A program made the translations under genes and the position numbers. Below, in pieces: positions 8,592 to 22,365 of a stretch of DNA of 64,000 nucleotides. The stretch is from the NCBI RefSeq assembly GCF_027604915.1, contig NZ_JAJAQC010000007.1, positions 124,001-188,000 of the forward strand. The letters are read 5' to 3'. Every line of letters starts with the position of its first letter. The first letter of the stretch is position 1. The notes below the pieces were generated by a model. The model was given only the letters and a program-made list of their open reading frames with translations. It ran no database searches and was not told where the DNA came from. This DNA is from Streptomonospora mangrovi (GTDB lineage Bacteria; Actinomycetota; Actinomycetes; Streptosporangiales; Streptosporangiaceae).

Positions 8592-8623
8592 AGGCTATGC
8601 CTTCACACTGATGTGAAGGTCAA
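8592..8623 (-). promoter_or_regulatory. MerR-type promoter with perfect palindrome
   Basis: Reading the minus strand, TTGACC (8623-8618) is separated by about 19-20 bp from a TAGCCT-like -10 (8597-8592). The spacer is filled by a perfect palindrome with 8-bp arms, CCTTCACA (8600-8607) and TGTGAAGG (8612-8619). An over-long spacer with a centred dyad is the hallmark of promoters that MerR regulators activate by DNA untwisting. It drives the class IV aminotransferase at 8487. Confidence 0.65.
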
Positions 8624-8717
8624 CCCCGCGCCGCCGCCGGCCCGTCCCCGCCGAACCCGCGCCTTCCCCGGCCCCTCTCCCGCCGCCCCCGCCCGGACCC
8701 GGCGCGCGCCGCGCACG

Positions 8718-8758
8718 CGCGCGGCCCCCCGACCCGGACGGGTCAGGGGGGCCGCGCG
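8718..8758 (-). terminator. Terminator hairpin after the carboxylase gene
   Basis: A long inverted repeat (CGCGCGGCCCCCC-GACCCG against CGGGTC-A-GGGGGGCCGCGCG, one bulged base) starts 15 bp after the carboxylase stop codon. No U run follows. Confidence 0.7.
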
Positions 8759-8772
8759 GCGGGTGTCGCGGG

Positions 8773-14223
<5,451 letters not shown>

Positions 14224-14769
14224 CCGACCGAGCCCCCTCCTTAGAACCCCGCGCCCGGCCGGTCGACTCCCGACCTGGCGATCCGCTTCAGCGGCGGGCG
14301 GTTAACCGGGCCGAGTGTAGCGAACGGCGACCGGTGGAGATGCCGGGCTCGGGTGCGGCGGGGGCGCGCGGGCGTGGGCGCCGCCCGGCCCGGCCGTCAC
14401 TCTTCGTGACGGCGGGCCGGGAGCGGAGGCGGCCGCAGGGACGGGTCGGCCGGGGGCGCGGGAGCGCGGGCACGCGGGGCGCACCTACGGGGAGTGACGG
14501 CCGGCCGCGCCGGTCGGGCCGCCTTGACCGCGCTTGGATCGCCGCGCGGCACCGGCGGCGGCCGGGCGGCCACCCGCGCGCGACGGCGGTTGGCCCGGCC
14601 CGCGAGCGGGCGGGAACGCCGGCTGGAGCGGCGGGCGCGCCGCCGGGTCGGGAGGTGGCGGCCGGGCGTCGTCGAAGACCGGCCGCCGGGTGTCGTCGGG
14701 CGGGCAGCCGCGTCGGGGGCGCTGCCGGGCCGGAGACCGGCCGCCGGATGTCGCCGCACGCCCCGGGTG
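14224..14769. other. Gene-free 546 bp
   Basis: No supported gene. Near 14224-14330 should lie the promoter of the carboxylase (minus strand). Further on is a terminator hairpin (14384-14421). A 14-bp direct repeat, AGACCGGCCGCCGG, occurs at 14676-14689 and 14734-14747, 58 bp apart, embedded in similar flanks. All long frames here are Arg/Gly/Ala shadows. Confidence 0.5.
14384..14421 (-). terminator. Long hairpin, probable terminator of the SMR pair
   Basis: Arms at 14384-14400 and 14406-14421 (GCCGTCAC pairs with GTGACGGC, extended by CCCGGCCC with GGGCCGGG, one bulged G) around a 5-nt loop, TCTTC. It lies on the 3' side of the minus-strand SMR genes, although about 350 bp from the stop. Confidence 0.5.
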
Positions 14770-15096
14770 TCAGTGGCTCGCGCCCAGTTCGATGCAGAGC
14801 ACGCCGGCGGCGATGAGGACGATGCCCAGCAGCATCACCTTGGTCAGCGGCTCCTTGAACAGCACCCGGGAGGCCAGCGCGGTCAACGCCACGCCCACCG
14901 CCGCCCAGATGCCGTAGGCCACGCCCAGGGCCAGTCCCCCGCTCAGCGCCAGGGTGAGGAATCCGAAGGCGGCGACGTAGCCCGTGCCGACCCCGGCCCA
15001 CCACGCCTTGGCCGCGCCCGGCTGCGCGGCCATCCGCAGCGAGAGGGTGGCCGCGACCTCGGTGAGGATCGCGCCCGCCAGGTAGAGCCAGGTCAT
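14770..15096 (-). CDS. SMR-family transporter, second subunit
   Basis: A 108-residue four-helix protein of the small multidrug resistance family (EmrE/QacE/SugE). The membrane-embedded glutamate of helix 1 is present (Glu13 in AGAILTEVAATLSLRMA), and the GVAYGIWAAVGVALTALASRVLFKEPLT segment is the family signature in helix 3. Its ATG (15096) overlaps the stop of the upstream SMR gene by 4 bp, so the two are translationally coupled and probably form a heteromeric pair of EbrAB/YkkCD type. Likely exports cationic compounds or guanidinium; substrate unknown. Confidence 0.93.
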   Translation of the reverse strand: MTWLYLAGAILTEVAATLSLRMAAQPGAAKAWWAGVGTGYVAAFGFLTLALSGGLALGVAYGIWAAVGVALTALASRVLFKEPLTKVMLLGIVLIAAGVLCIELGASH

Positions 15097-15446
15097 GAGG
15101 CGGCCCCGTCGCGCTGCCGCCGCGCGGCGGCCTGGGCGCCGAGCTCGACGCACAGCACCCCGCCGATGACCAGGGCGATGCCCACGCCCATCACCACCGT
15201 CAGCGGGTCGCCGAAGAGCGCCGTGGCCAGGACGGCGGTCAGCGCCACCCCGCTGGCGCCCCAGATGCCGTAGGCGACGCCGATCCCCATGCCGGCGCGC
15301 AGCACCAGCCCCAGGGCGGCGAACGAGCCGATATAGCCGAGAGCGACCCAGGCGTAGAGAGCCGGGTGGTCCAGGGCGCCGCGCAGGGCGAGCGTGGCGC
15401 TGACCTCCAGTCCGATCGCCGCCGCCAGCAGCAGCCATTGCCTCAT
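15093..15446 (-). CDS. SMR-family transporter, first subunit
   Basis: A 117-residue four-helix SMR protein with Glu14 in the helix-1 motif (AAIGLEVSATLALRGA) and the YGIWGASGVALTAVLATALFGDPLT signature. It has a longer, basic C-terminal tail (RRQRDGAAS) than its partner, consistent with opposite-topology paired SMR proteins that differ in charge bias. The ATG at 15446 fits the family length; the frame runs on to 15578 with no family sequence. It is first in a two-gene minus-strand operon, divergent from the histidine kinase gene. Confidence 0.93.
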   Translation of the reverse strand: MRQWLLLAAAIGLEVSATLALRGALDHPALYAWVALGYIGSFAALGLVLRAGMGIGVAYGIWGASGVALTAVLATALFGDPLTVVMGVGIALVIGGVLCVELGAQAAARRQRDGAAS

Positions 15447-15685
15447 GGGCGTCCTGCCCTCCCCTTCCCGAACGCGGTGGCGGCCGCCGTCCGCGCCGGG
15501 CCGGGCCGATGCGCGCGGCACCCGAAGGGACGGCGCCGCCGAGCCTACGCGGGCCCGCGCGCACCACTCCCACCGCACCCACTGCCCGCGCCGCGCGCCC
15601 TATCGAGGCCGGTCAAGCGGGCCGACGGCGTATCTACGCACCGGGCGGCGGCGGCCGCGCGCGGCGCGGTCATCGGCGGCGCGGC

Positions 15686-15691
15686 TAGAAT
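15686..15691 (+). promoter_or_regulatory. -10 box of a probable leaderless promoter
   Basis: TAGAAT sits six bases before the ATG of the histidine kinase, placing the expected transcription start at or next to the start codon. No Shine-Dalgarno is seen. No clear -35 was found. Confidence 0.5.
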
Positions 15692-15697
15692 CGCGGA

Positions 15698-16939
15698 ATG
15701 TTCGGCAGGGTCCGGATCTGGTCTCGGCAGCACGTGACACTCGTCGACGCCGCCTTGGTGGCACCGGTCCTGCTGGTGTGCGTGGTGGGCGTCCTCTCCG
15801 CCGCCGACACCGGCGACCCCCTACCCGTGTCGGCGGATCTGGGCTTTACGCTGGCGCTGCTGCTGCCCCTGGTGCTGCGGCGGCGCTTCCCGGTGGGCGT
15901 GTTCGCGGCCGTGGCCGCCGTGGCGGCGGCCCAGCTCGCGCTGGGCCTGGACCTCCTCCTGGCCGACGCCGCCGTCCTCGCCGCCATGTACACCGTGGCG
16001 GCGCACTGCCGGCTGGGCCGCGCGCTGGCCGCGCTGGCGGTGGTGGAACTGGGTGTGGTCGTGGTGATCGCGCGGTCCCCCCACACCACGTGGCGCGACG
16101 AGAGCGACTGGAGCGCCCTCGCCTTCTACACCTTCCTGGTGCTGCTGTGCTGGGTCACCGGCCGCTACGCCAGCGTCCGGCGCGGCTACCTCGCCGGGCT
16201 GGAGGAGCGCGCCGAGTCCCTGGAGCGCGAGCGCGACGCCCGCGCCCAGGCCGCCGTCGCCCGGGAGCGGGCGCGCATCGCCCGCGAGCTGCACGACGTG
16301 GTGGCCCACAACGTCAGCGTGATGGTGGTGCAGGCGGACGGCGCCGCCTACGCCGTGGCCGACGACCCCGACCTGGCCCGGGGCGCCATGGAGACCGTCG
16401 CCGAGACCGGGCGGTCGGCGCTGGCCGAGCTGCGCGGGATACTCGGGCTGCTGCGCGAGGACGACCACGACGGGGACTACACGCCCCGGCCCGGCGTGGA
16501 GCGTCTGGATCACCTGGTCGAGCAGGTTCGCCGCGCGGGGCTCCCCGTGGAGTTCACCGTGGAGGGTCAGACGCGCGAGGTGCCCGCCGGGGTGGGGCTC
16601 GCGGTCTACCGGGTGGTGCAGGAGGCGCTGACCAACACCCTCAAGCACGCCGGTCCGGCGGTGGGCGGCGCCCGGGTGCGGCTGCGCTACGGCGCCGACA
16701 CCGTGGAGGTGCGCGTCACCGACGACGGGCGCGGCGCCGCGTCGGCGCGGGCCGGCGACGGCGACGGCGGCGGGGACGGGTCGGGCCACGGCCTGATCGG
16801 CATGCGCGAGCGAGTGGCCGCCTGCGGCGGCTCGGTCCGGGCGGGGCCGTGCGCGGGCGGCGGGTACGAGGTGGTGGCGGCGCTGCCGCTGCGGCCCGGG
16901 GAGCCGGTGGATCCGGGGGAACCGGTCCGGGGAAGCTGA
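15698..16939 (+). CDS. NarL-type sensor histidine kinase
   Basis: A 413-residue membrane kinase. The N-terminal half has four or five hydrophobic helices (residues 17-155) without a large extracellular sensor domain. The dimerisation domain carries the HisKA_3 phospho-acceptor motif with His199 (RARIARELHDVVAHNVSVMVV). The ATP-binding domain has VVQEALTNTLKHAG (N box) and VTDDGRG plus GHGLIGMRERV (G boxes). It phosphorylates the response regulator encoded 14 bp downstream. Convergent with an FtsX-type ABC exporter, a common partner of such systems. Confidence 0.95.
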   Translation: MFGRVRIWSRQHVTLVDAALVAPVLLVCVVGVLSAADTGDPLPVSADLGFTLALLLPLVLRRRFPVGVFAAVAAVAAAQLALGLDLLLADAAVLAAMYTVAAHCRLGRALAALAVVELGVVVVIARSPHTTWRDESDWSALAFYTFLVLLCWVTGRYASVRRGYLAGLEERAESLERERDARAQAAVARERARIARELHDVVAHNVSVMVVQADGAAYAVADDPDLARGAMETVAETGRSALAELRGILGLLREDDHDGDYTPRPGVERLDHLVEQVRRAGLPVEFTVEGQTREVPAGVGLAVYRVVQEALTNTLKHAGPAVGGARVRLRYGADTVEVRVTDDGRGAASARAGDGDGGGDGSGHGLIGMRERVAACGGSVRAGPCAGGGYEVVAALPLRPGEPVDPGEPVRGS

Positions 16940-16953
16940 GGAGGAGCACACCC

Positions 16954-17712
16954 GTGGAGACACCCCAGGACGGCGCGGCCGGGCCCCCGGCCGGGGCCGA
17001 AGCCCAAGCCCAGGCGGACCCCGAGCCCCGGGCCGAGCCCGTGCGCGTGGTCCTGGTCGACGACCAGGAGCTGGTCCGTGCGGGCTTCCGCATGGTCCTC
17101 AACGCCCAGCCCGACATCCGGGTGGTCGGCGAGGCCGGCGACGGCGCCGCCGCGCTGGAGGTGCTGCGGCGGGTGCGGGCCGACGTCGCGCTCGTGGACG
17201 TGCGCATGCCCCGCCTGGACGGGGTGGAGCTGACCCGCCGGGTCCGGGCCGCCGGCGGCGGCCCGCGCGTGCTCATCCTGACCACCTTCGACCTGGACGA
17301 GTACGCCTTCGCGGCGCTGGAGGCCGGGGCGAGCGGGTTCCTGCTCAAGGACGCCCGCCCCACCGACCTGCTGTCGGCCATCCGCGCGGTCCACTCCGGC
17401 GACGCGGTGGTGGCGCCCAGCACCACGCGGCGGCTGCTCAACCGCTTCGCCGGGCGGCTGACCGCCGAGGACACCGGCCGGCCCGCCGCGCCGCCCCCGG
17501 CCCTCGACGCGCTGACCCCCCGCGAGCGCGAGGTGCTGGCCGTGGTCGCCGAAGGGCTGTCCAACGGCGAGATCGCGGCGCGGCTGTGCGTCTCCGAGGC
17601 CACCGTCAAGACCCACGTGCGGCGGATCCTGCTCAAGCTCGGGCTGCGCGACCGGATCCAGGCGGTGGTGCTGGCCTACCGGACCGGCCTGGTGGAGGTG
17701 CCCCGGACCTGA
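16954..17712 (+). CDS. LuxR/NarL-family response regulator
   Basis: A 252-residue regulator. The receiver domain spans residues 29-150, with acidic pocket DD36-37 and phospho-acceptor Asp82 (VALVDVRMPRLDG). The C-terminal LuxR helix-turn-helix spans about 185-250 (LTPREREVLAVVAEGLSNGEIAARL...SEATVKTHVRRIL). The GTG at 16954 follows GAGGAGGAG seven bases upstream, and an unusual 28-residue Ala/Glu/Pro-rich extension precedes the receiver. It is the cognate partner of the upstream kinase; the likely target is the convergent ABC exporter. Confidence 0.95.
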   Translation: METPQDGAAGPPAGAEAQAQADPEPRAEPVRVVLVDDQELVRAGFRMVLNAQPDIRVVGEAGDGAAALEVLRRVRADVALVDVRMPRLDGVELTRRVRAAGGGPRVLILTTFDLDEYAFAALEAGASGFLLKDARPTDLLSAIRAVHSGDAVVAPSTTRRLLNRFAGRLTAEDTGRPAAPPPALDALTPREREVLAVVAEGLSNGEIAARLCVSEATVKTHVRRILLKLGLRDRIQAVVLAYRTGLVEVPRT

Positions 17713-17752
17713 GCCGCCCGCCGCCGCGCGGGTGCGCGCGGCGGCGGGCGGC
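17713..17752. terminator. Perfect 18-bp-stem hairpin
   Basis: GCCGCCCGCCGCCGCGCG pairs perfectly with 17735-17752 around the loop GGTG. It begins immediately after the response-regulator stop codon and lies between convergent genes, so it can terminate both. Confidence 0.75.
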
Positions 17753-17838
17753 GGCGGGCGGCGAGGCCGGAACCGGGGTGGAGGAGGGGTGGAAGCGGGC
17801 GGAGGCCGGGCGCCTGCCTCCGCCCGCGCGCCGCTCCC

Positions 17839-20331
17839 CTACTCGTCGGCGAGTGCGGCCACCACGGAGGCGCGGGCGGCGCGCCGCGCGGGCAGGACCG
17901 AGGCCAGCAGCCCGGCCAGCACCGCGCCCCCGACGAGCCCGGCCAACTGGGCGGCCGGCACGTCCAGGACCACCCCGAAGGACGCGCCCAGCATCGACCT
18001 CAGCCCCACCCAGCCGAACACGGTGCCCAGCACCACGCCCAGCACGGCGCCGACGGTGGACAGCAGCACCGCCTCCACCGCGAGGGTGGCCCGCAACTGC
18101 CGGCGGGTCAGGCCCAGCGCGCGCAGCAGCGCCGACTCGCGGGTGCGCTCGATCACCGACAGCGCCAGGGTGTTGGCGATGCCCACGACGGCGATGAGCA
18201 CGGCCACGGTGAGCAGCCCGTTGACGACGAGCAGCACGGTGTCGAGGACCTCGGTGTAGACGGCCTCGGTCTGGGCGGTCCCGGTGACCGTGACGGAGGC
18301 GCCGGCTGTGGCCCGGTCGAGGGCGGCGCCCACCCGGACGAGGTCGGCGTCGGGCGCGGCCCGGGCGAACACCCCGGCGACGGCCGCGTCGGGGAAGTGG
18401 CGCTCCAGGTCACCGCGCGTGACGTAGGCGGCCTCCGCGCCCTCGCCGGACAGGACGGCGCCCACGGTCAGCTCGGCGGTGCCCGCTCCGGCGCCGTCCA
18501 GGCGCAGCGGGTCGCCGGGGCCCGCGCCGGTGCGCCGGGACAGGCTCTGGGAGACCACCGCCTCACCGCCGCGGACCTGGGTGAGTTCGGGGAGCTGGGA
18601 GGTCACCTCGGCGAGTTCGCGCGGGTCGACGCCGCTGACCCAGACCTCCTCCCCGCCCGCGCGCGCCGCCGCCCCGTGGACCACGGCGACGTCGGTGATG
18701 CCGGGGATCGCGGCGATGTCCTCGGCCATCCCCGGCGGGATGTCGGCCTGCTGGGAGCGGACCATGTAGTCCACGGGGAACTGCGCGGCCATCTGCGCCT
18801 CGACCGTGGACCGCAGGGACGCCGCGCCCACGCTCATCACGGTCATCAGCGTCACGCCCACCAGCAGCGCGGCGGTGGTGGCGGTGGCCCGTCGCGGGTT
18901 GCGCACGGCGTTGACCGCCGCGATCCGCCCGGGGGTGCCCAGCAGGCGGGCCGGGCCGGCGCCCGCCAGGCGGAGCAGCGGCGGGATCAGCACCGGGCCG
19001 GCGAGCAGCACGCCCGCGAACGCCGCCGCGCCGCCGAAGAACGCGGCCAGGAACGCCGGCGTGTCGGTCAGCACCAGGGTGCCCGCCGCCATGCCGGCGC
19101 AGCCGGCGGCCAGCGCCGCCGCCGCGAGGGCCAGGCGCACCCGGCCGGACCGGCGGGTGGGGGCGGCCTGGTCGCGCAGGGCCGCCACCGGCGGGATGCG
19201 GGTGGCGGCGCGCGCCGGCGCCAGCGCGGCGCCCACGGTGACGGCCAGGCCCACGGCCACGGGCGCCAGCACGGCGAGGGCGGAGAGCCGGACCGCCCCG
19301 AAGGGGAACCCCGCGAACGCGGCGTCCAGGGCGGCGCCCACCGCCCAGGCGAGCCCGTAGCCGACCGCCACGCCGGCCGCGGAGCCCGCCAGGCCCAGCA
19401 CGGCCGACTCCGCCAGCACGGAGCGGAACACCTGCGCGCGGGTGGCCCCCACGCAGCGCAGCAGCGCCATCTCGCGGGTGCGCTGGACGAGCAGGATGCT
19501 GAAGGTGTTGGCGATCACGAGGGCGGCCACGAACAGGCCGATGCCCGCGAAGGCGAGCAGCGCGCCCGTGGCGCCGTCGGCCAGCCCGCCCGAGGCGACC
19601 TCCGCCGAGGCGTGCTCCTCGGCCGTGCGGACCTCGTAGGGACCGTCCACGGCGGTGTCGATCGCCTGGGCGAGTCGCGGCCCGGGGACGCCTTCGGCCC
19701 CCACGACCAGGACGGTGGCGGGCTCGGGGTCGTCGGTCAGCTCACGCAACTGGTCGGCCGTCACGCCGACGAGCGGCACGCCGGAGTACTGCGGGGAGGT
19801 GCCGACGTCGACCAGGCCCACCACGCGCAGGTCCACCGACTCGCGCGCGGTCTCACGGGAGCCCGTCCAGCCGCGCGGGACGCTTACGGTGTCGCCGAGG
19901 GCGATGCCGCTCCGCTGGGCGGTGCGCCGGTCGAGGACCGCCTCGCCGGGGCGGTCGGGCAGGCCGCCCTCGGTGACGCGCGGCCACCCCAGCGCGGGGT
20001 CGGCGGGGACGGTGACCACCGTCGCCGGCTCGAACCGGTCCTGGGAGCGCAGCGCGGCGCTCCAGGTGGCGCGGCGCTCGGCGTGGGCGACGCCGTCCAC
20101 CGCCCGGACGGCGGCCAGCACGTCCGGGGGGACGTCGGCGCCGCCGGGCGCGGCGACCACGGCGTCGGCCTCGCCCAGGTCCTCGGCGAACGCGCCGAAG
20201 AGCGCGGTGCGCATCGCGTCGGTGAACACGAGCGTGCCGGCGACGAACGCGGTGGCCAGCACCACGGCCAGCGACGACAGCAGCAGGCGGCCCTTGTGGG
20301 CGCGCAGGCCGGCGAGTGTGACACCCAGCAC
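17839..20331 (-). CDS. ABC exporter permease, duplicated FtsX type
   Basis: An 830-residue integral membrane protein with two FtsX/MacB-like modules: helix 1 near residues 15-37, a large extracytoplasmic domain, helices near 250-380, then a second set beginning near 480 and ending with helices near 690-820. Segments such as LLRCVGATRAQVFRSVLAESAVLG and LLRALGLTRRQLRATLAVEAVLLS are the paired family signatures. It forms a complex with the ATPase encoded 7 bp upstream and probably exports or mechanically releases a lipid, peptide or antibiotic at the envelope. GTG start at 20331. Confidence 0.93.
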   Translation of the reverse strand: MLGVTLAGLRAHKGRLLLSSLAVVLATAFVAGTLVFTDAMRTALFGAFAEDLGEADAVVAAPGGADVPPDVLAAVRAVDGVAHAERRATWSAALRSQDRFEPATVVTVPADPALGWPRVTEGGLPDRPGEAVLDRRTAQRSGIALGDTVSVPRGWTGSRETARESVDLRVVGLVDVGTSPQYSGVPLVGVTADQLRELTDDPEPATVLVVGAEGVPGPRLAQAIDTAVDGPYEVRTAEEHASAEVASGGLADGATGALLAFAGIGLFVAALVIANTFSILLVQRTREMALLRCVGATRAQVFRSVLAESAVLGLAGSAAGVAVGYGLAWAVGAALDAAFAGFPFGAVRLSALAVLAPVAVGLAVTVGAALAPARAATRIPPVAALRDQAAPTRRSGRVRLALAAAALAAGCAGMAAGTLVLTDTPAFLAAFFGGAAAFAGVLLAGPVLIPPLLRLAGAGPARLLGTPGRIAAVNAVRNPRRATATTAALLVGVTLMTVMSVGAASLRSTVEAQMAAQFPVDYMVRSQQADIPPGMAEDIAAIPGITDVAVVHGAAARAGGEEVWVSGVDPRELAEVTSQLPELTQVRGGEAVVSQSLSRRTGAGPGDPLRLDGAGAGTAELTVGAVLSGEGAEAAYVTRGDLERHFPDAAVAGVFARAAPDADLVRVGAALDRATAGASVTVTGTAQTEAVYTEVLDTVLLVVNGLLTVAVLIAVVGIANTLALSVIERTRESALLRALGLTRRQLRATLAVEAVLLSTVGAVLGVVLGTVFGWVGLRSMLGASFGVVLDVPAAQLAGLVGGAVLAGLLASVLPARRAARASVVAALADE

Positions 20332-20338
20332 GGTCGCC

Positions 20339-21118
20339 TCACCCCTCCAGGGTCTTGAGGGCCTCGAGGACCCGCTCGACGGTCGGCTCGGGCATGTCCT
20401 CCACCGGTTCGCCGTCGCGCAGGAACACCACGCGGTCGGCGTAGGAGGCCGCGGCGGCGTCGTGGGTGACCATGACGACCGTCTGGCCCAGCTCGTGGAC
20501 GCTCATGCGCAGGAACGACAGCACCTCCGCGCCCGAGCGGGAGTCGAGGTTGCCGGTCGGCTCGTCGGCGAACACCACGTCGGGGCGGGTGATGAGCGCG
20601 CGGGCGCAGGCCACCCGCTGCTGCTGGCCGCCCGACAACTGGCTGGGGCGGTGCCGCAGGCGGTCGCGCAGGCCGAGGGTGTCGACGACGCGGTCGCGCC
20701 AGGCCGGGTCGAGGGCGCGGCGGCCGCCGGCGATGTCTAGCGGCAGCGTGATGTTCTGCGCGGCGGTGAGCGTGGGCAGCAGGTTGAACGCCTGGAAGAC
20801 GAAGCCGACGCGTTCGCGGCGCAGCAGGGTCAGCCGGGTGTCGCCGAGTCCGGCGAGTTCGGTGCCGCCGAGCAGCACCGACCCGGAGGTGACGGTGTCG
20901 AGGCCGGCCAGGCAGTGCATCAGCGTGGACTTGCCCGACCCTGAAGGACCCATGATCGCGGTGAAGGTGCCCGAGGCGAAGTCCAGCGAGACCCCGTTGA
21001 GCGCCGTGACGGCGGCGTCGCCGGTGCCGTAGACCTTGACCAGGTCGCGGGCGGTGACGGCGGCCCGCGCGGGCGGGCCGCCGGGTCCTTCGGTGCGGTC
21101 GGGTGCGGTGATGGGCAC
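20339..21118 (-). CDS. ABC exporter ATP-binding protein (MacB/LolD type)
   Basis: A 259-residue ATPase. Walker A is GPSGSGKST, the signature motif LSGGQQQRVACARAL and Walker B VVFADEPTGNLDS, with the switch His in VMVTHD. It energises the FtsX-type permease directly downstream. The GTG at 21118 gives a 20-residue polar extension before the ABC core; a later start is possible. The pair is convergent to the NarL two-component system, the usual arrangement of envelope-stress or antibiotic-response modules. Confidence 0.94.
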   Translation of the reverse strand: MPITAPDRTEGPGGPPARAAVTARDLVKVYGTGDAAVTALNGVSLDFASGTFTAIMGPSGSGKSTLMHCLAGLDTVTSGSVLLGGTELAGLGDTRLTLLRRERVGFVFQAFNLLPTLTAAQNITLPLDIAGGRRALDPAWRDRVVDTLGLRDRLRHRPSQLSGGQQQRVACARALITRPDVVFADEPTGNLDSRSGAEVLSFLRMSVHELGQTVVMVTHDAAAASYADRVVFLRDGEPVEDMPEPTVERVLEALKTLEG

Positions 21119-21589
21119 GGGGTTTCCCTCCCGGCGCGCGAGCGCCTGGCGGACGGGCCGCCCGGGGACGCGGGGTCCGGGGCGGCGGACGGATCGGTGT
21201 GGTCGGGGCGGAGCGGCCGGGCCGGTCGGCGGGGCAGGGCCGATGGAGCGGCGCCGGCGGGACGGTGACCGCGGTCCGGCGGCCGGCGGCCGGGAACCGC
21301 GACGGCGACGGGCCGTCGCCCCGGAGGGGTTCCAAGGAGACCGGGGCTGTCCCGAGGCGGTCCCGCAGCCGCTCTTCGATCCTGGCCGCGCCGCCCCCGG
21401 CGCCGCGTCGCCCGCAGGGCTGGTCCTCGCGCCGGAACAGGCGCCGCGTCAGCCGCCGGGAGTACGCCCCCGGGCGGACACCGGGACGGGTCAATGGCCG
21501 GGCGCCCAAGCGAGGGGGCGCCCTGGACCGGGCGTGCCCGCGGTGCGTCCGCGTTCGGATGTCAGGACAGCACCGTGAGCAGGCTCATA
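21119..21589. other. Gene-free 471 bp before the TetR/MFS operator
   Basis: No supported gene. It must hold the minus-strand promoter for the ABC exporter. A perfect inverted repeat, GGGCGCCC at 21500-21507 and 21516-21523, is the only structure of note. Confidence 0.45.
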
Positions 21590-21637
21590 TTGTGTACAAA
21601 CGTACTTTTACTTTTGTACTTGTACATTTGTACACAA
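21590..21637. promoter_or_regulatory. Operator/promoter of the tetR-MFS operon
   Basis: An AT-rich island in otherwise GC-rich DNA. TTGTGTACAAACGTAC (21590-21605) and GTACATTTGTACACAA (21622-21637) are inverted copies with one mismatch, and a further TTGTACTTGTAC lies between them. The right arm abuts and partly overlaps the ribosome site (AAGGAGGTGA, 21636-21645), so binding would block both promoter and leader. This fits autorepression by the TetR protein. Confidence 0.7.
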
Positions 21638-21650
21638 GGAGGTGAGGCAC

Positions 21651-22364
21651 GTGGACTCCACCGACCACACCGGATCCGCGAGCGCCGCTGGATCCGACCA
21701 CGCCGCCGGAGCGGGTGAACCCCCCGGCAAGCGGGCGCGGCGGGACCCCTCGGGGCGGAGGCGGGCCATTGTCGAGGCGGCGGCGGAACTGATCGCCGAA
21801 CAGGGCGCCGTCGACCTCACGCACCGGCGGGTGGCCGCGCGGGCGGGGGTGCCGCTGGGGGCGACCACCTACTACTTCTCGTCCCTGGAGGAGTTGAGCA
21901 CCGAGGCGCTGCGGCTCCTCGCCCGCCGGCAGGACGAGGAACTGGCCGACATCCGGCGCACCCTGGACGCCGACCCCGACCCCGACGCGCTGATCGGCCA
22001 ACTGCACGAGTACCTGTGCGACACCGCCCAGGTCCACGCCGACATGGCCCTCTACGTCGCCGGAGCCCGCGACCCCGCGCTGCGTCCGCTGGCGCTGAGC
22101 TGGTTCGACGACCTCGTGGACATCCTCTCGGCGCACACCGATCCCGCGTCCGCGCGCGCCATCGCGGTCTTCCTCGACGGGGCCACCGTGCACGCGGTGC
22201 TCCACGACGAGCCGCTGGACCGCGCGGCCCTGCGCCACGCCGTCGCGCCCTTCTTCCCCTCACCCCGCTCACCCCGCACCGCGCCCGAGAAGCCCGAAAA
22301 GCCCGAGGCGCGCGGCGGGCACGACACGCACGACCCGCACCACGAGCACGAGAAGCGAGAGTGA
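21651..22364 (+). CDS. TetR-family repressor of a drug exporter
   Basis: A 237-residue regulator. After a 35-residue polar extension, the helix-turn-helix is clear (RRAIVEAAAELIAEQGAVDLTHRRVAARAGVPLGATTYYFSSLEEL). The GTG at 21651 was preferred over GTG 21642 because the AAGGAGGTGA ribosome site covers 21636-21645. The stop is one base before the MFS start, so the two genes are coupled. The His/Asp/Glu-rich tail (HDTHDPHHEHEKRE) is unusual and might bind metal, or be a by-product of the coupled junction. Confidence 0.92.
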   Translation: MDSTDHTGSASAAGSDHAAGAGEPPGKRARRDPSGRRRAIVEAAAELIAEQGAVDLTHRRVAARAGVPLGATTYYFSSLEELSTEALRLLARRQDEELADIRRTLDADPDPDALIGQLHEYLCDTAQVHADMALYVAGARDPALRPLALSWFDDLVDILSAHTDPASARAIAVFLDGATVHAVLHDEPLDRAALRHAVAPFFPSPRSPRTAPEKPEKPEARGGHDTHDPHHEHEKRE

Positions 22365-22365
22365 C

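Noticed and set aside
14641-14760. Possible mobile-element or repeat array from the AGACCGGCCGCCGG duplication
   Set aside because: Only two copies 58 bp apart, with no terminal inverted repeats or transposase; probably local duplication.
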